Positions 7,414-18,589 are shown, numbered from the stretch's first letter. The stretch: 64,000 bases of DNA from Comamonas serinivorans (GCF_002158865.1 NZ_CP021455.1:248001-312000); one strand, 5' to 3'. Translations and numbers: made by a program. The notes: a model not told the origin generated them from the letters alone.

Positions 7414-7967
7414 TGCCACCTCTCAGAACTCCGGGTTTACCCGAAAATTCCAAGGCGCTAGTGTGACCGATCGGCCTCATTTTTGCAAGGCCAGTTCACA
7501 ATCCGGTATGCGGCTGAGGTAAATTTGCGAACTTTGCGCGTCGTCTGGACAGGGGCGCGCGAGCGTGGCAGCGCAGGTGCTTGGAGGGCTGTGCGCCGTT
7601 GCTGTGTCGCTGAAAAGGCTGGTCCGCCGCGCGACCGACTGGCGTCAGCACCCGGAGGCCATCCAGCGACCCATGTCGCTGAGCGCTTGAGGTTGGATGG
7701 GCTCACCGACGCCAAGTCGGTGGGGCATGGCATCAACAGACCTTCCCGCCTCGGGCCTGCTCGGAAGCAAGTTGGCAAGCTGCGTGAATCACACGAAACG
7801 CGTTGGGGAGCGTTTCGACCGCGCCTGCAACCGTGCCGATGCCCACTCTCCTGCGGAGACGGGTACGCGTCAAAGCTGCCGTGCGCATCACGGCCGCCGC
7901 AGCATGCGCGCCGCCCACCACGCTTCACGAAGGTGACGGACCCACCAAGGCAAGCCCTGGCCCCCTC
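7414..7967. other. Intergenic region between maeB and the RNase gene
   Basis: About 550 bp with no recognised gene. Both flanking genes run leftward, so the RNase promoter should be here. Sequence near 7430-7530 is more A+T-rich than the rest. No GTAT-52 copy was found. Confidence 0.4.
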
Positions 7968-10274
<2,307 letters not shown>

Positions 10275-10588
10275 GTTGAATGTCTCTCACGTTCTGACCC
10301 GCCGCGCGGTGCGCCTGGGTTTCGCGGGCAATTCTAGAGCGTCACCCCCGCGACAAGCCGCGGACGCCCATGCAAAGCTGGTCGGCTGCGGCGCATTGAT
10401 GCCGCTTGTGCGCCCGTGGCGCGCGTCGCGGACCTGCCGATCCAGGATGTGGGCGCGGCGACGGGCTGCCAACGCGAGGTGCGCTGGCGACCCACGCCAG
10501 GGTACCGGCTCACCGGCCGCGCTGAGCACGTCCAGGCTGCCGCAGCGGCGCGGACGAGCGAGAGGTACCCGCTTGCCATGCGCCGGTA
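10275..10588. other. Upstream region of maeB with possible regulator debris
   Basis: No intact gene. A rightward frame around 10415-10590 reads 'VADLPIQDVGAATGCQREVR' and could be the degraded C-terminal HTH of an AraC-like regulator; this is a weak impression only. Confidence 0.25.
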
Positions 10589-10978
10589 GTGGCCGCGGTT
10601 GCCAAGACCAACGCCAAATCGAAGTCGGCCGAGCTGTCCATCCAGATCGCCCGGGCCATGACCGACCAGTTCCAGGCCCAGCTCGAGGCCTGGCGCGCGA
10701 AGCTCTCGGTGGACCAGGCCCAGATCGAGACCTCGCAGGCTGAGCTGCAGACGCGCCACGCCGACATGCAGCCGGCAAACCAGGGTCGGGCCGGGTGGTT
10801 GGTGCAAGACCGGGCGCTCGTTGGCGTGGCCGAGCACGCCGAGCTTCAGCCCAACGGGTGGCGCTCAGCGGCGGCCAGGTGGCCCTCGATAGAATCCTGG
10901 CCTTTTCCTCCAGCGCAGCGGTGCGTCAGTCCGCTTTTAAACGACTGGGAGTATTCGTCTGTTGCCGTTTTCATGTGA
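10589..10978 (+). pseudogene. Possible coiled-coil gene fragment
   Basis: A GTG-initiated frame of up to 129 codons whose first ~60 residues are strongly helical and charged ('KSAELSIQIARAMTDQFQAQ', then alternating Gln/Glu/Ala), whereas the rest loses protein character and runs into GTAT-52 copy 4. No SD motif or family match. It may be the 5' end of a decayed coiled-coil protein or chance. Confidence 0.25.
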
Positions 10979-10999
10979 AAGGGTGATGCGGGATACTCC
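10948..10999. repeat. GTAT-52 palindromic repeat, copy 4
   Basis: Ends GGAGTAT and ATACTCC pair perfectly; left core GTTGCCGTT is canonical, right arm degenerate. It lies 46 nt upstream of the thioesterase start. Confidence 0.9.
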
Positions 11000-11045
11000 T
11001 TGATCGGGTTCAAAAAACCACCGCGCTGTCACGCCCCACACCACC

Positions 11046-11492
11046 ATGCCCCGCCTCGTCCTCGATCTGCCCAAAGCCTTTGCCTTTTCCACCGACGTGC
11101 AGATCTACCTCTCGCATGTGAACCAGGGCGGGCACCTGGACAACGCCCAGCTGCTGGCGCTGGTGTCGGAAGCGCGTGTGCGGTTTTTCAACTGGCTGGG
11201 CTACCGCGAGTTCGACGTGGGCGACCTCAACATCGTCGTCGCGGACATGATGGCGCAGTACAAGTCCGAAGGCTTCCACGGCGAGGTCATGCGCATCGAG
11301 ATGGTGCCCCAGGACCTGAACCGCTACGGCTTTGACCTCTGGTTCCACATGACCGAAGCCGAGCAGGGGCGCGAGGTGTCGCGCGGCAAGTCGGGCATCG
11401 TGTTCGTCAGCCGCAGCACGGGCAAGCCCACGGCCATGCCCGAGCCGGTGCGCGCACGCTTCGCCGAGGTGGCGGCCGTCTCGCAGGACTGA
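11046..11492 (+). CDS. Acyl-CoA thioesterase, 4HBT hot-dog family
   Basis: 148-residue hot-dog fold protein of the YbgC/FcbC type. The start 'VQIYLSHVNQGGHLDNAQLL' is equivalent to the YxDxDxxGHVNNxxYL region, with the usual Asp replaced by Ser/Asn positions, followed by the central helix 'LVSEARVRFFNWLGY' and the strand 'DMMAQYKSEGFHGEVMRIEM'. Such enzymes hydrolyse acyl-CoA esters in the cytoplasm. The gene stands alone, flanked on both sides by GTAT-52 repeats (46 nt upstream, 51 nt downstream). Because the catalytic acid is not obvious, substrate and activity are uncertain. Confidence 0.8.
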   Translation: MPRLVLDLPKAFAFSTDVQIYLSHVNQGGHLDNAQLLALVSEARVRFFNWLGYREFDVGDLNIVVADMMAQYKSEGFHGEVMRIEMVPQDLNRYGFDLWFHMTEAEQGREVSRGKSGIVFVSRSTGKPTAMPEPVRARFAEVAAVSQD

Positions 11493-11543
11493 GTCTGCGC
11501 TGCGTCGGCGCAGCGCTGTTCGTCCTTGTTCATGAGATCTGGA

Positions 11544-11595
11544 TGAGTATCAGTTGGTCGCCGACGAGGCATCATCGGCCAGGGCTGCATACTGC
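11544..11595. repeat. GTAT-52 palindromic repeat, copy 5
   Basis: Divergent copy with TGAGTAT and ATACTGC ends. The core is CGAC / ATCG in place of CGTT / AACG, retaining three of four pairs, including an A-T in place of the usual T-A. It lies 51 nt downstream of the thioesterase stop. Confidence 0.8.
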
Positions 11596-11767
11596 TTGCA
11601 AGCATTGACATTCGGTCGTTGACGAGCGCCGGGTGATGCTTGCCCAGGGCGGGCTGACGTCGAAGTCCCGGGGACCGACCAGGATGAGTGCGGCACGCCG
11701 ATCAGGGCGGCATGGGTTGGAAGGGCTCACCGCTTAGAGCGTCACGCCGATCAGAACGGCATGCTGA

Positions 11768-13945
11768 TCAGAACGGCACGCGCGCCTGCAGGCCCAGCTG
11801 CCAGCCTCGCGGCAAGCCGGGTTCCAGATACTGGCCGGCGGCCTGGTTGACGATGACCGAGCCGACGTAGCGCTTGTTCAGCAGGTTGTCGATGGCGGCG
11901 TGGGCCACCAGCTCGGTGCGGCCCACGCTGAAGCCGTGCTGCAGCCGGGCATGGACCAGGCCGTAGCCGGCCACGCGCGCCCGGTTGGCGTCGTCGGCCC
12001 ACAAGGCGGCGCGGCCCAGCCAGTCCAGCTGCAGCTCGGTCCCGCGCAGTGCCGCGCTGGAGCGGGTCTGGGGGTGTTGGCGCCAGCGCAGCTGCAGGCT
12101 GGCCTGCCGGCGCGGGATGCCGGGCAGCGCCGTGCCGCTGGGGCCGGTGTCGGCGCTGCCGTAGCGCGCACGCATCAGCGTCAGGGCCAGGGCGGCGTCC
12201 CAGTGGGGCGACAGGCGGTGGCGTGCGGCCAGCTCCAGCCCCTGGCGCTGCGTCTGGCCGGCGTTCACGTAGGCGGTGCGACCGCCGGCCGAGCGTGCCG
12301 CCACGAGTTCGTCGCGCGTGGCGATGTGGAACAGCGCCAGGTTCACGCGCGTGTCGCGGTCGGGGTGCCACTTGGCGCCCAGCTCCCACTGGCGGCTGCG
12401 CGCGGCGCCCAGGTCGGTGTTGAACGCGGGCGAGACCTGGGTCCCGTCCAGTCGGTAGGCCACCTCGGCCAGCGTGGGCGTCTCCAGCCCCCGGCCCCAG
12501 CTCAGGTAGAGGTTGAGGTCGGCCCGTGCCAGCCAGGCCAGGCCCAGCACCGGGTTGGTGGCGCGAAAGCGGATGCGGCCCGAGCCGTCGCCATCGGCGG
12601 GCCAGTGGTCGCGGCTCGCCAGCCGCACCGTGCTGTGGCGGGCGCCGGTCAGCAGCTGCCAGCGTTCCGCCAGCTGCCAGTGGGCCTGCACGAAGGCGTC
12701 GGTGTTCGCGGCCACGTTGCGCTCGTGGCGGGTCAGCGGGCCACTGGCATCGCCCGCCAACGTGGCGCCAGCCTGGCGCCGCTCGGACGAACGGTCCCAG
12801 GCCAGGCCCACGGTCCAGTCCACCGGCCAGCCGGCCGCATGCGACTGCTCGCCGGTCAGCTGCAGGCCCAAGCCGCCAAAGCCGCGCTGCAGGCCCACCC
12901 AGCTGCTGGCGGCCTGGTGCTGCAGGTTGCGGCGCTGGCCGCCGTAGGCCCGCGCTTCCAGCGTGAGGCCGTCGCCCAGGCCCTGGGTCAGCACCGCGCC
13001 CAGGGTCTCCTGGCTGACGCGCTTGCGGGCGTTGCGGGCCACGGTCTGGCTACCCGCCTGGCGCGGATCGGCCGCCCACTGCGCGGCCGTCAACCCGGCC
13101 GGGTCTTGCGCCAGCGGGGCGTCCAGCGCGTTGGCGATCAGGCGCAGCCGGGTCTGGTCGTGCACGTCCCAGGTCAGCACGGTGTTGAACTGGCGCCGCC
13201 GAGCGGCCGAATGCGCGCGCCAGCCCTCGGTTTCGAAGGTGGCGAGGTCGGCCACCAGGCCCACGGACTGCGTCGCCCCGAAGCGGCGGGCCAGCTGCCA
13301 GTCGGTGCGGCGCAAGCCGTCGCGGCCCAGGCCGATGCCGGCGCGCAACTCGGGGGTGGCAGCGGCTTCGCGCGTGAAGGTCTGGATCACGCCGCCCGCT
13401 GCATTCCCATGCAGCTGCGCCAGCGGACCGGTCAACACCTCGAGGCGTTCGGCCGAGCTCAGCGCCAGGCTGGTGACCTGACCCTGGCCATCGGGCGTGG
13501 TGAGCGGGATGCCATCGGCCAACAGCCGGATGCCGCGCACGCCAAAGGCCGCGCGGGCGCCAAAGCCGCGCATCGACAACTGCAGGTCCTGCGCGTGGTT
13601 GTTGCGGTTCAAGGCCACGACCCCGGGCACGTCGGCCAGGGCGTCGGCCACGTCGCCGCCCGGCACGCGTGCCAGCGTGGCCGCGTCCACCCGCTGCAGG
13701 GCGGCGGGCACGCGCAGCTCGCGCTGCGGCAGCTGCCCGGCCTGCACGGTGATGGCGGGCAGGTCGGCGATCGCCTCGACCGGCGCGGGGGCTTCAGCGG
13801 CGGACTCGGCCGCGCATGCGGCGCAGGCGACGAGCCACAGGCCTGCGCCGAGGCCGACGCGGCCCAGGGGCGCGGACCAGTCGGGCGATGGGGCGGCGGG
13901 GGGGTCCAGGGACATGGCAGCGGTCGCAACGGGCAAGGGCGCCAT
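11768..13945 (-). CDS. TonB-dependent outer-membrane receptor
   Basis: 725-residue TonB-dependent transporter. A hydrophobic signal segment ('GLGAGLWLVACAACAAESA') precedes a TonB-box-like 'ITVQAGQ'. The plug domain follows ('DVADALADVPGVVALNRNNH', 'LSMRGFGARAAFGVRGIRLL', 'GVIQTF'), then a 22-stranded barrel ending in an aromatic residue ('LGLQARVPF'). It imports a scarce ligand, most likely a siderophore or metal chelate; the ligand cannot be assigned. ATG 13945 has a GAGG motif just upstream; ATG 13915 is an alternative. A much longer frame to 14197 exists but lacks signal-like character and enters the MITE region. No TonB, ABC partner or cobalamin riboswitch is seen nearby. Confidence 0.9.
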   Translation of the reverse strand: MAPLPVATAAMSLDPPAAPSPDWSAPLGRVGLGAGLWLVACAACAAESAAEAPAPVEAIADLPAITVQAGQLPQRELRVPAALQRVDAATLARVPGGDVADALADVPGVVALNRNNHAQDLQLSMRGFGARAAFGVRGIRLLADGIPLTTPDGQGQVTSLALSSAERLEVLTGPLAQLHGNAAGGVIQTFTREAAATPELRAGIGLGRDGLRRTDWQLARRFGATQSVGLVADLATFETEGWRAHSAARRRQFNTVLTWDVHDQTRLRLIANALDAPLAQDPAGLTAAQWAADPRQAGSQTVARNARKRVSQETLGAVLTQGLGDGLTLEARAYGGQRRNLQHQAASSWVGLQRGFGGLGLQLTGEQSHAAGWPVDWTVGLAWDRSSERRQAGATLAGDASGPLTRHERNVAANTDAFVQAHWQLAERWQLLTGARHSTVRLASRDHWPADGDGSGRIRFRATNPVLGLAWLARADLNLYLSWGRGLETPTLAEVAYRLDGTQVSPAFNTDLGAARSRQWELGAKWHPDRDTRVNLALFHIATRDELVAARSAGGRTAYVNAGQTQRQGLELAARHRLSPHWDAALALTLMRARYGSADTGPSGTALPGIPRRQASLQLRWRQHPQTRSSAALRGTELQLDWLGRAALWADDANRARVAGYGLVHARLQHGFSVGRTELVAHAAIDNLLNKRYVGSVIVNQAAGQYLEPGLPRGWQLGLQARVPF

Positions 13946-14184
13946 TGTCCTCAAGGCGGTGGGGCCGCCGGTTGGCCGGCCGCAAGGCCCGCTGCCGGCA
14001 AGCCTTCGCAAGCCGTCGGTACGCCAGCCGCGGCATCGCTTGGGAAGCGCGATGAACCGGCCGGGTCTGTCGGCCCAAGGTGCGAGTGGCGGCGATGAGC
14101 GGGCCAGTGGATGAGGCCGGGTCATGGCGCCCACCGTCAGGATGGCGCTGGCTCCGATACTGACCGCAGCCCAACGGCCCTTAG

Positions 14185-14347
14185 GGAACCTCTGCATAAA
14201 TCAAGGACGATCTGTTACGAGCGATTCAGCATCAGTGTCGCGGATGGCCCTTCTCATGTAAGCCATTGATTTTTGGTGCCAGCGGCGGATGGCCGGTTGG
14301 ATAGCCGGTGGGCTGCCACGTCAGAAGTCGATTTATGCAGAGGTTCC
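14185..14347. mobile_element. IS5-type MITE, 163 bp, with TTAG target duplication
   Basis: Perfect 18-bp terminal inverted repeats GGAACCTCTGCATAAATC (14185-14202) and its complement (14330-14347) bound a 163-bp segment. The direct repeat TTAG lies immediately outside on both sides (14181-14184 and 14348-14351). YTAR 4-bp duplications are characteristic of the IS5 subgroup of the IS5 family. The interior holds no transposase-sized frame, so it is a non-autonomous derivative that would need a transposase elsewhere. It sits in the divergent gap between the TonB receptor and parB. Intact ends and duplication suggest recent movement. Confidence 0.88.
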
Positions 14348-14405
14348 TTAGCGCTGCAGCATCGTCACGGCATCGGGGTCCGGTGGCACGGGGACTACAC
14401 GGGCA

Positions 14406-14457
14406 AGGGTATCCAGGCACATGCGATACCCGAACAACGGAGCTTGCTTCATACTCT
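14406..14457. repeat. GTAT-52 palindromic repeat, copy 6
   Basis: Degenerate copy: AGGGTAT and ATACTCT ends and AACGG at the expected offset, but the left core is CGAT. It lies about 200 nt upstream of parB. Confidence 0.7.
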
Positions 14458-14653
14458 TCAGTTCCGGGTTTGCTGCGCCGCATGGCGCCCTCCGGACCGA
14501 GAAACAGCGGGCCGGTGCGACCCGCCGCGCGTTTCCGGCGGGATGGCCTGAACGGTCCGGCCGAGCGAGGGTCTCGCCCCCTGTTTTCTAAAATGCAGGC
14601 TTTCCGCCCGGGCACGGCCAGGGGCGGCGGATTTGAGAAAGGTTTGAACTGGC

Positions 14654-15601
14654 ATGGCCACGAAGAAAAGCAAAGGCCTGGGGCGTGGCCTGGAGGCCTT
14701 GCTGGGGCCCAAGATCGAGGCCGCGGCCGATGAGTCTCCGGACGGGGAGGCGGTCAAGGCCCGCGTGCCCAGCCAGCTGGCGCTGACCGTTCTGCTGCCT
14801 GGCCAGTATCAGCCGCGCACGCGCATGGACGAGGGCGCGCTCTACGAGCTGGCCGAGTCCATCAAGGCGCAGGGCATCATGCAGCCCATCCTGGTGCGCC
14901 CGCTGGCGGGCGAGCAGGCGGGCAGGTACGAAATCATCGCGGGTGAGCGGCGCTTTCGCGCGGCTAAGCTCGCCGGGCTGGACGAGGTGCCGGTGCTGGT
15001 GCGCGACGTGCCCGATGAAGCGGCCGCCGCCATGGCGCTCATCGAGAACATCCAGCGCGAAGACCTGAACCCGCTGGAAGAGGCGCAGGGCCTGCAGCGC
15101 CTGGTGGGCGAATTCGGTCTGACGCACGAGATGGCGGCCAAGGCCGTGGGCCGCAGCCGCAGCGCGGCCAGCAACCTGCTGCGCCTGCTCAACCTGGCGC
15201 AGCCGGTGCAGACCATGCTGATGGCGGGCGACGTGGACATGGGCCACGCGCGCGCGCTGCTGGCGCTCGACGGCGCCACGCAGATCACGGCGGCCAACCA
15301 GATCGTGGCCAAAAAAATGTCCGTGCGCGAGGCCGAGGCGTTGGTCAAGAAGTACAGTGCCGAGTTTGACTTGGTGCCCCAGAAGGCCAGGCGGGAGAAA
15401 TCGGGTGACCTGCGTCGCCTGGAGGAAGACCTGTCGGACCTCTTGACTGCCCAGGTCGAGGTGCGCATCAAGAAACGCGTGAAGCGACAGGGGCGGGTGC
15501 AGGAGCTGGGCGAAGTGGCGATTCAATTCGGGTCCATGGACGAGTTGAATGGCCTCATCGAGCGCTTGCGTGGCGACGGCCACAACGGCCCCCATTCCTG
15601 A
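14654..15601 (+). CDS. parB: Chromosome partition protein ParB
   Basis: 315-residue ParB/Spo0J. It opens with 'KKSKGLGRGLEALLG', the ParA-interacting tail. The CTP-binding motif GERRFRAAKLAG and the box 'ENIQREDLNPLEEAQGLQRL' follow. The DNA-binding HTH is 'GLTHEMAAKAVGRSRSAASN', and a C-terminal dimerisation domain closes the protein ('QVEVRIKKRVKRQGRVQELG'). It loads at parS sites as a CTP-dependent clamp and organises the origin region. The usual neighbour parA is absent here: upstream is a MITE and a divergent TonB receptor. A TAAAAT hexamer at 14589-14594 could be its -10. Confidence 0.95.
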   Translation: MATKKSKGLGRGLEALLGPKIEAAADESPDGEAVKARVPSQLALTVLLPGQYQPRTRMDEGALYELAESIKAQGIMQPILVRPLAGEQAGRYEIIAGERRFRAAKLAGLDEVPVLVRDVPDEAAAAMALIENIQREDLNPLEEAQGLQRLVGEFGLTHEMAAKAVGRSRSAASNLLRLLNLAQPVQTMLMAGDVDMGHARALLALDGATQITAANQIVAKKMSVREAEALVKKYSAEFDLVPQKARREKSGDLRRLEEDLSDLLTAQVEVRIKKRVKRQGRVQELGEVAIQFGSMDELNGLIERLRGDGHNGPHS

Positions 15602-15673
15602 TGCGGTGATTACCCTGCCGGCACAGGGTGTGGATTGGTGTATCCCGCCAGTTACAATGCGACCCCTACATCC

Positions 15674-15880
15674 ATGGCGAAAATTGAGCAAAAAACGGCC
15701 CGTTTGACGGTGCTGATCGACCCCGGCAAAAAGCGTGCCTTTGAAGCCCTGTGCGCTTCGCAGGACGTCACGCCCTCGCAGGTGGTGCGCAAACTCATCC
15801 GCGAGCACCTGCAAAAGCATGGCGTGCAGTGGACGCCCGGCCCCGGTGCCGCGGCAGAGCGCGACCTCGACGCCGACTGA
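15674..15880 (+). CDS. Small ribbon-helix-helix (CopG-like) DNA-binding protein
   Basis: 68 residues. The pattern 'TARLTVLIDPGKKRAFEALC' then 'DVTPSQVVRKLIREHLQKHG' is a short beta strand followed by two helices, as in CopG/Arc/MetJ repressors that bind DNA as dimers. ATG 15674 is preferred over an upstream in-frame GTG because it begins at the domain and sits 15 nt after a TACAAT hexamer (15653-15658) that resembles a -10 box, implying a very short leader. No partner toxin is adjacent, so it looks like a stand-alone regulator rather than an antitoxin. A bidirectional terminator follows. Confidence 0.78.
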   Translation: MAKIEQKTARLTVLIDPGKKRAFEALCASQDVTPSQVVRKLIREHLQKHGVQWTPGPGAAAERDLDAD

Positions 15881-15902
15881 TTTTCAGCCGCCCCGCAACG
15901 AC

Positions 15903-15927
15903 AAAGCCCCGCATGGCGGGGCTTTTT
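15903..15927. terminator. Bidirectional rho-independent terminator
   Basis: Stem AAAGCCCCGC with GCGGGGCTTT, loop ATG, A run on one side and T run on the other. It separates the rightward RHH gene from the leftward roadblock-type gene. Confidence 0.9.
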
Positions 15928-15973
15928 CATGGGCGCTTGCGCCTGGCCCGGACTGGCCAGGCGGCATGAGCAA

Positions 15974-16333
15974 TCAGAAGTTCAGTTCCTTGTCCACGTC
16001 CTGCACCTTGCGGCGGGCCATGGCCAGGTTGGCGCGGGCCTTGTCGAGCACGAAGTAGATGAACACGCCATCCTTGCGCGACGAGGGCCGGATGATGTGG
16101 TACTGCTTGCCCAGGGTGATCAGCATGTCGTCGATCACGTCGTTCAGGCCCAGCGCGCGCATGGTTTTCACCTTGGCGCGCATGACCTCGGTGTTGCCCG
16201 CCGCGGCCACTTCCATGTCCACGCCGGTGCCGACCGAGCCCAGCATCATGCCGCTGGACGAGTCCACGATGGCCGCGCACAGGGCCCCATCGCTGTTCAT
16301 GAGTTCATCGAGAGATTGTTTGACAGTTGCCAT
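15974..16333 (-). CDS. Roadblock/LC7-type protein
   Basis: 119 residues: 'MATVKQSLDELMNSDGALCA' start, central 'MEVAAAGNTEVMRAKVKTMR', and 'IDDMLITLGKQYHIIRPSSR' then 'GVFIYFVLDKARANLAMARR'. The alternation of one long helix and a beta-sheet resembles bacterial roadblock/LC7 proteins, which usually regulate small GTPases or act in polarity and stress pathways. No GTPase gene is adjacent. ATG 16333 is chosen because homologous sequence begins there; the upstream extension to 16384 looks non-coding. Role not inferable. Confidence 0.7.
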   Translation of the reverse strand: MATVKQSLDELMNSDGALCAAIVDSSSGMMLGSVGTGVDMEVAAAGNTEVMRAKVKTMRALGLNDVIDDMLITLGKQYHIIRPSSRKDGVFIYFVLDKARANLAMARRKVQDVDKELNF

Positions 16334-16553
16334 GGTGTGTAGTGAGTCAATGAGCTGTGAAGGCCACCCAGCGCCGCCGCACACGGCCGCGATGGATGTA
16401 ACTCATATGTTAATGTAAGTCTCATTGAATGCAAGATGTATGCAGCCCTATCCGAGTCGCGCTCGGGGACTTGTGCCGCCGCCGCGTCGGCCCCGTGGGC
16501 GGCAGGTTCATGGGCGATGCGGGCGGGGCCGGCGTTTTCGCTACAGTGGCGCG

Positions 16554-17486
16554 ATGTACGCCCCTTCTTTGCTGCCGCCCGGTGTGGTGGTGTTCGAGCG
16601 CGGTTGGTTGTCGGCCAACAACATCCTGCTGACCGATGACCAGGGCAGCTGGCTGGTCGACACCGGTTACGTCTGCCACACCGCACAGACGGTGGCCCTG
16701 GTGGCGCACCAGCTCGGCGAGCGGACGCTGGACCACATCGTCAACACCCACCTGCACAGCGACCACTGCGGCGGCAACGCCGGCCTGCAGGCGCGCTGGC
16801 CCGGCGTGCAGACCTGGGTGCCGCAAGCCAGCTGGGCCGCCGTGCAGGCCTGGGACGAGCGGCTGCTGAGCCATGGCGACACGGGCCAGGACTGTGATCG
16901 CTTTCGCGCCGAGGCGGTGCTGACCCCGGGGCAGGTGCTGCGCATGGCGGGGCGGGACTGGCAGGTGATCGCGGCACCGGGCCACGATGACGACGCCGTG
17001 GTGCTGTTTGAGCCCGAGGGGCGCGTGTTGCTTGCCGGCGACGCGATCTGGGGGCAGGGGCTGTCGGTGGTGTTTCCCGAGCTGTGGGGCCAGGGAGCCG
17101 GCCAGGCGTTTGAGCGCGTGGCCGCCACGCTGGACCGCATCGAGCAGCTGGCGCCGCGCGTTGTCGTGCCCGGCCACGGCGCGCCGTTCACCGACGTGGC
17201 GGGCGCGCTCGCCCAGTCCCGCAGCCGGCTGGCGCACTTTCGCGCCCACCCCGAGGCCCACGCGCAGTACGCGGCCAAGGTGCTGCTCAAGTTCCACCTG
17301 CTGGCCGTGCAGCAATGCACACCCGACCAGCTGTGGGCCTGGGCCACGGCCGTGCCCTACCTGCGCGGCCTGCACCAGCGCCTGGCGCCCGACCAGCCTC
17401 CGGTCGAGTGGCTGAATGGCCTGTTGCAAGCCCTGGTGAAGGCCGGCGCCGCCAGCGTGGAACCGGGTCAGGTGCACAACCGCTGA
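16554..17486 (+). CDS. MBL-fold metallo-hydrolase
   Basis: 310-residue metallo-beta-lactamase fold enzyme. The metal site is 'VNTHLHSDHCGGNAG' (HxHxDH), followed by 'APGHDDDAVVLFEPEGRVLL' with the third His and 'AGDAIWG' with the bridging Asp. The C-terminal helical extension ('ALAQSRSRLAHFRAHPEAHA') is typical of the glyoxalase II-like/LACTB2-like branch that hydrolyses thioesters or lactones. ATG 16554 is favoured because a TACAGT -10-like hexamer lies close upstream and the family start 'LPPGVVVFERGWLSANNILL' follows. A cytoplasmic hydrolase of unknown substrate. Confidence 0.9.
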   Translation: MYAPSLLPPGVVVFERGWLSANNILLTDDQGSWLVDTGYVCHTAQTVALVAHQLGERTLDHIVNTHLHSDHCGGNAGLQARWPGVQTWVPQASWAAVQAWDERLLSHGDTGQDCDRFRAEAVLTPGQVLRMAGRDWQVIAAPGHDDDAVVLFEPEGRVLLAGDAIWGQGLSVVFPELWGQGAGQAFERVAATLDRIEQLAPRVVVPGHGAPFTDVAGALAQSRSRLAHFRAHPEAHAQYAAKVLLKFHLLAVQQCTPDQLWAWATAVPYLRGLHQRLAPDQPPVEWLNGLLQALVKAGAASVEPGQVHNR

Positions 17487-17654
17487 GCTGGCTGCGCTGC
17501 GGGTGGCCGCGCCGTCCGGTCGGACGCAGCGCCTTCATGCCGCGTGAGGCCGTCGGCCTGCTGAAGGCGTGGTGGCCACGGTCCGGCCTGCGCCAAGCTC
17601 ACCTGAGCCAGTATGGCCTGTGGCTGCTCACGCCGGCCAGAAGTAGCAATGAAG
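17487..17654. other. Intergenic stretch with a half-repeat
   Basis: No gene. At 17608-17614 the motif CCAGTAT followed by GGCC resembles the left end of the neighbouring GTAT-52 copy 47 bp further on, but no right end exists; possibly a truncated copy. Confidence 0.3.
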
Positions 17655-17706
17655 ACAGTATGGCCATCTTACCGTTCAAAGGTAAACGGCAAGGTAGCCA
17701 TACTGC
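17655..17706. repeat. GTAT-52 palindromic repeat, copy 7
   Basis: Ends ACAGTAT and ATACTGC with extended pairing TATGGC / GCCATA. The core CTTaCCGTT / AACGGcAAG keeps its outer pairs with C-G instead of the common G-C. It lies between convergent metallo-hydrolase and SDR genes. Confidence 0.92.
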
Positions 17707-17791
17707 CTGGTATCAAAGGAATGCGAATGACCGGCTGCGCCGAGCGGTGCAGGACGCGTGTTGCCGGTCAAGTCTTCGCCGGAGGCGTGGC

Positions 17792-18589
17792 TCAGTCGTC
17801 GAAGGCCGACAGGGGCACGCCGGCGGTCACGCCGCCGTCGATGACCATGGTCTGGCCGGTCATGAAGCCGCTGGCGGGTGCGGCCAGGAACACGGCGGCA
17901 CCGGCAATCTCGTCCGGCTCGCCAATGCGCAGCAGCGGGCTGTCCTTGCAGCGCTTTTTCAGCAGCACGGGGTCGTCCCACAGCGCCTTGGCCATGTCGG
18001 TCTTGATGAGGCCGGGGGCGATGCAGTTGGCGCGGACCTTGGCCGGACCGTGCTCGGTGGCCAGCGTGCGGGCCAGCTGCATGTCGGCGGCTTTCGAGAT
18101 GCCGTAAACGCCCAGCGTGGCCGAGCCGCGCAGGCCGCCGATCGACGACACGATGACGATGGACGCGTCGCCCGTCTCACCGGCGGCCTTCTTCAGGTGC
18201 GGCAGCGCCATGTTCACCAGCCACAGGTTGCTGCGAACGTTGGAATTCATGATGCGGTCGTAGGCGTCGTCGGGGATCTGCTCCGACGGGCCGAAGTAGG
18301 GGTTCACGGCCGCGTTGCAGACCAGCACGTCCAGGCGACCGTACTGGGCCACCGTGCCGTCGACCAGGGCCTGCAGGTCTTCCTTCTTGCCGATGTTGGC
18401 GGGGATCACGTGGGCGTCGCCGCCCGAGGCGCGGATTTCCTGGGCCGCGGCTTCGCAGGCATCGGCCTTGCGGCTGGAAATCACCACTTTGGCACCGTGG
18501 TCAGCCATGCGCTGGGCGATGGCCTTGCCGATGCCTTTGCTGGAGCCGGTGATGGCGACGACTTTGCCGTGGAGGTCGAACAAGGACAT
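17792..18589 (-). CDS. SDR-family oxidoreductase
   Basis: 265-residue classical short-chain dehydrogenase. The cofactor site is 'GKVVAITGSSKGIGKAIAQR' (TGxxxGIG) with 'VVISSRKADAC', where the Arg/Lys after beta-2 suggests NADP(H). 'LVCNAAVNPY' replaces NNAG. The catalytic Ser-Tyr-Lys are in 'IVIVSSIGGL' and 'GVYGISKAA'. The C-terminal 'ANCIAPGLIKTDMAKALWDD' and 'TGQTMVIDGG' are canonical. It probably oxidises or reduces an acyl or alicyclic alcohol in the cytoplasm. ATG 18589 begins at the domain, with a GGAGAACC motif nearby; the long upstream frame to 19018 is unlikely to be translated. Confidence 0.92.
   Translation of the reverse strand: MSLFDLHGKVVAITGSSKGIGKAIAQRMADHGAKVVISSRKADACEAAAQEIRASGGDAHVIPANIGKKEDLQALVDGTVAQYGRLDVLVCNAAVNPYFGPSEQIPDDAYDRIMNSNVRSNLWLVNMALPHLKKAAGETGDASIVIVSSIGGLRGSATLGVYGISKAADMQLARTLATEHGPAKVRANCIAPGLIKTDMAKALWDDPVLLKKRCKDSPLLRIGEPDEIAGAAVFLAAPASGFMTGQTMVIDGGVTAGVPLSAFDD

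Noticed and set aside
11900..14098. 732-codon plus-strand frame opposite the TonB receptor
   Set aside because: Antisense shadow of a clear TonB-dependent receptor.
14113..14164. GATACTGAC upstream of the TonB receptor as a degenerate GTAT-52 copy
   Set aside because: No GTAT at the left end and no paired core.
13946..14350. Cobalamin or other riboswitch ahead of the TonB-dependent receptor
   Set aside because: No B12-box-like or other known riboswitch core seen; the structure there is the MITE.
17608..17660. Possible extra GTAT-52 copy just before copy 7
   Set aside because: Has a CCAGTATGGCC left end but no ATAC at the required distance; at most a half copy.
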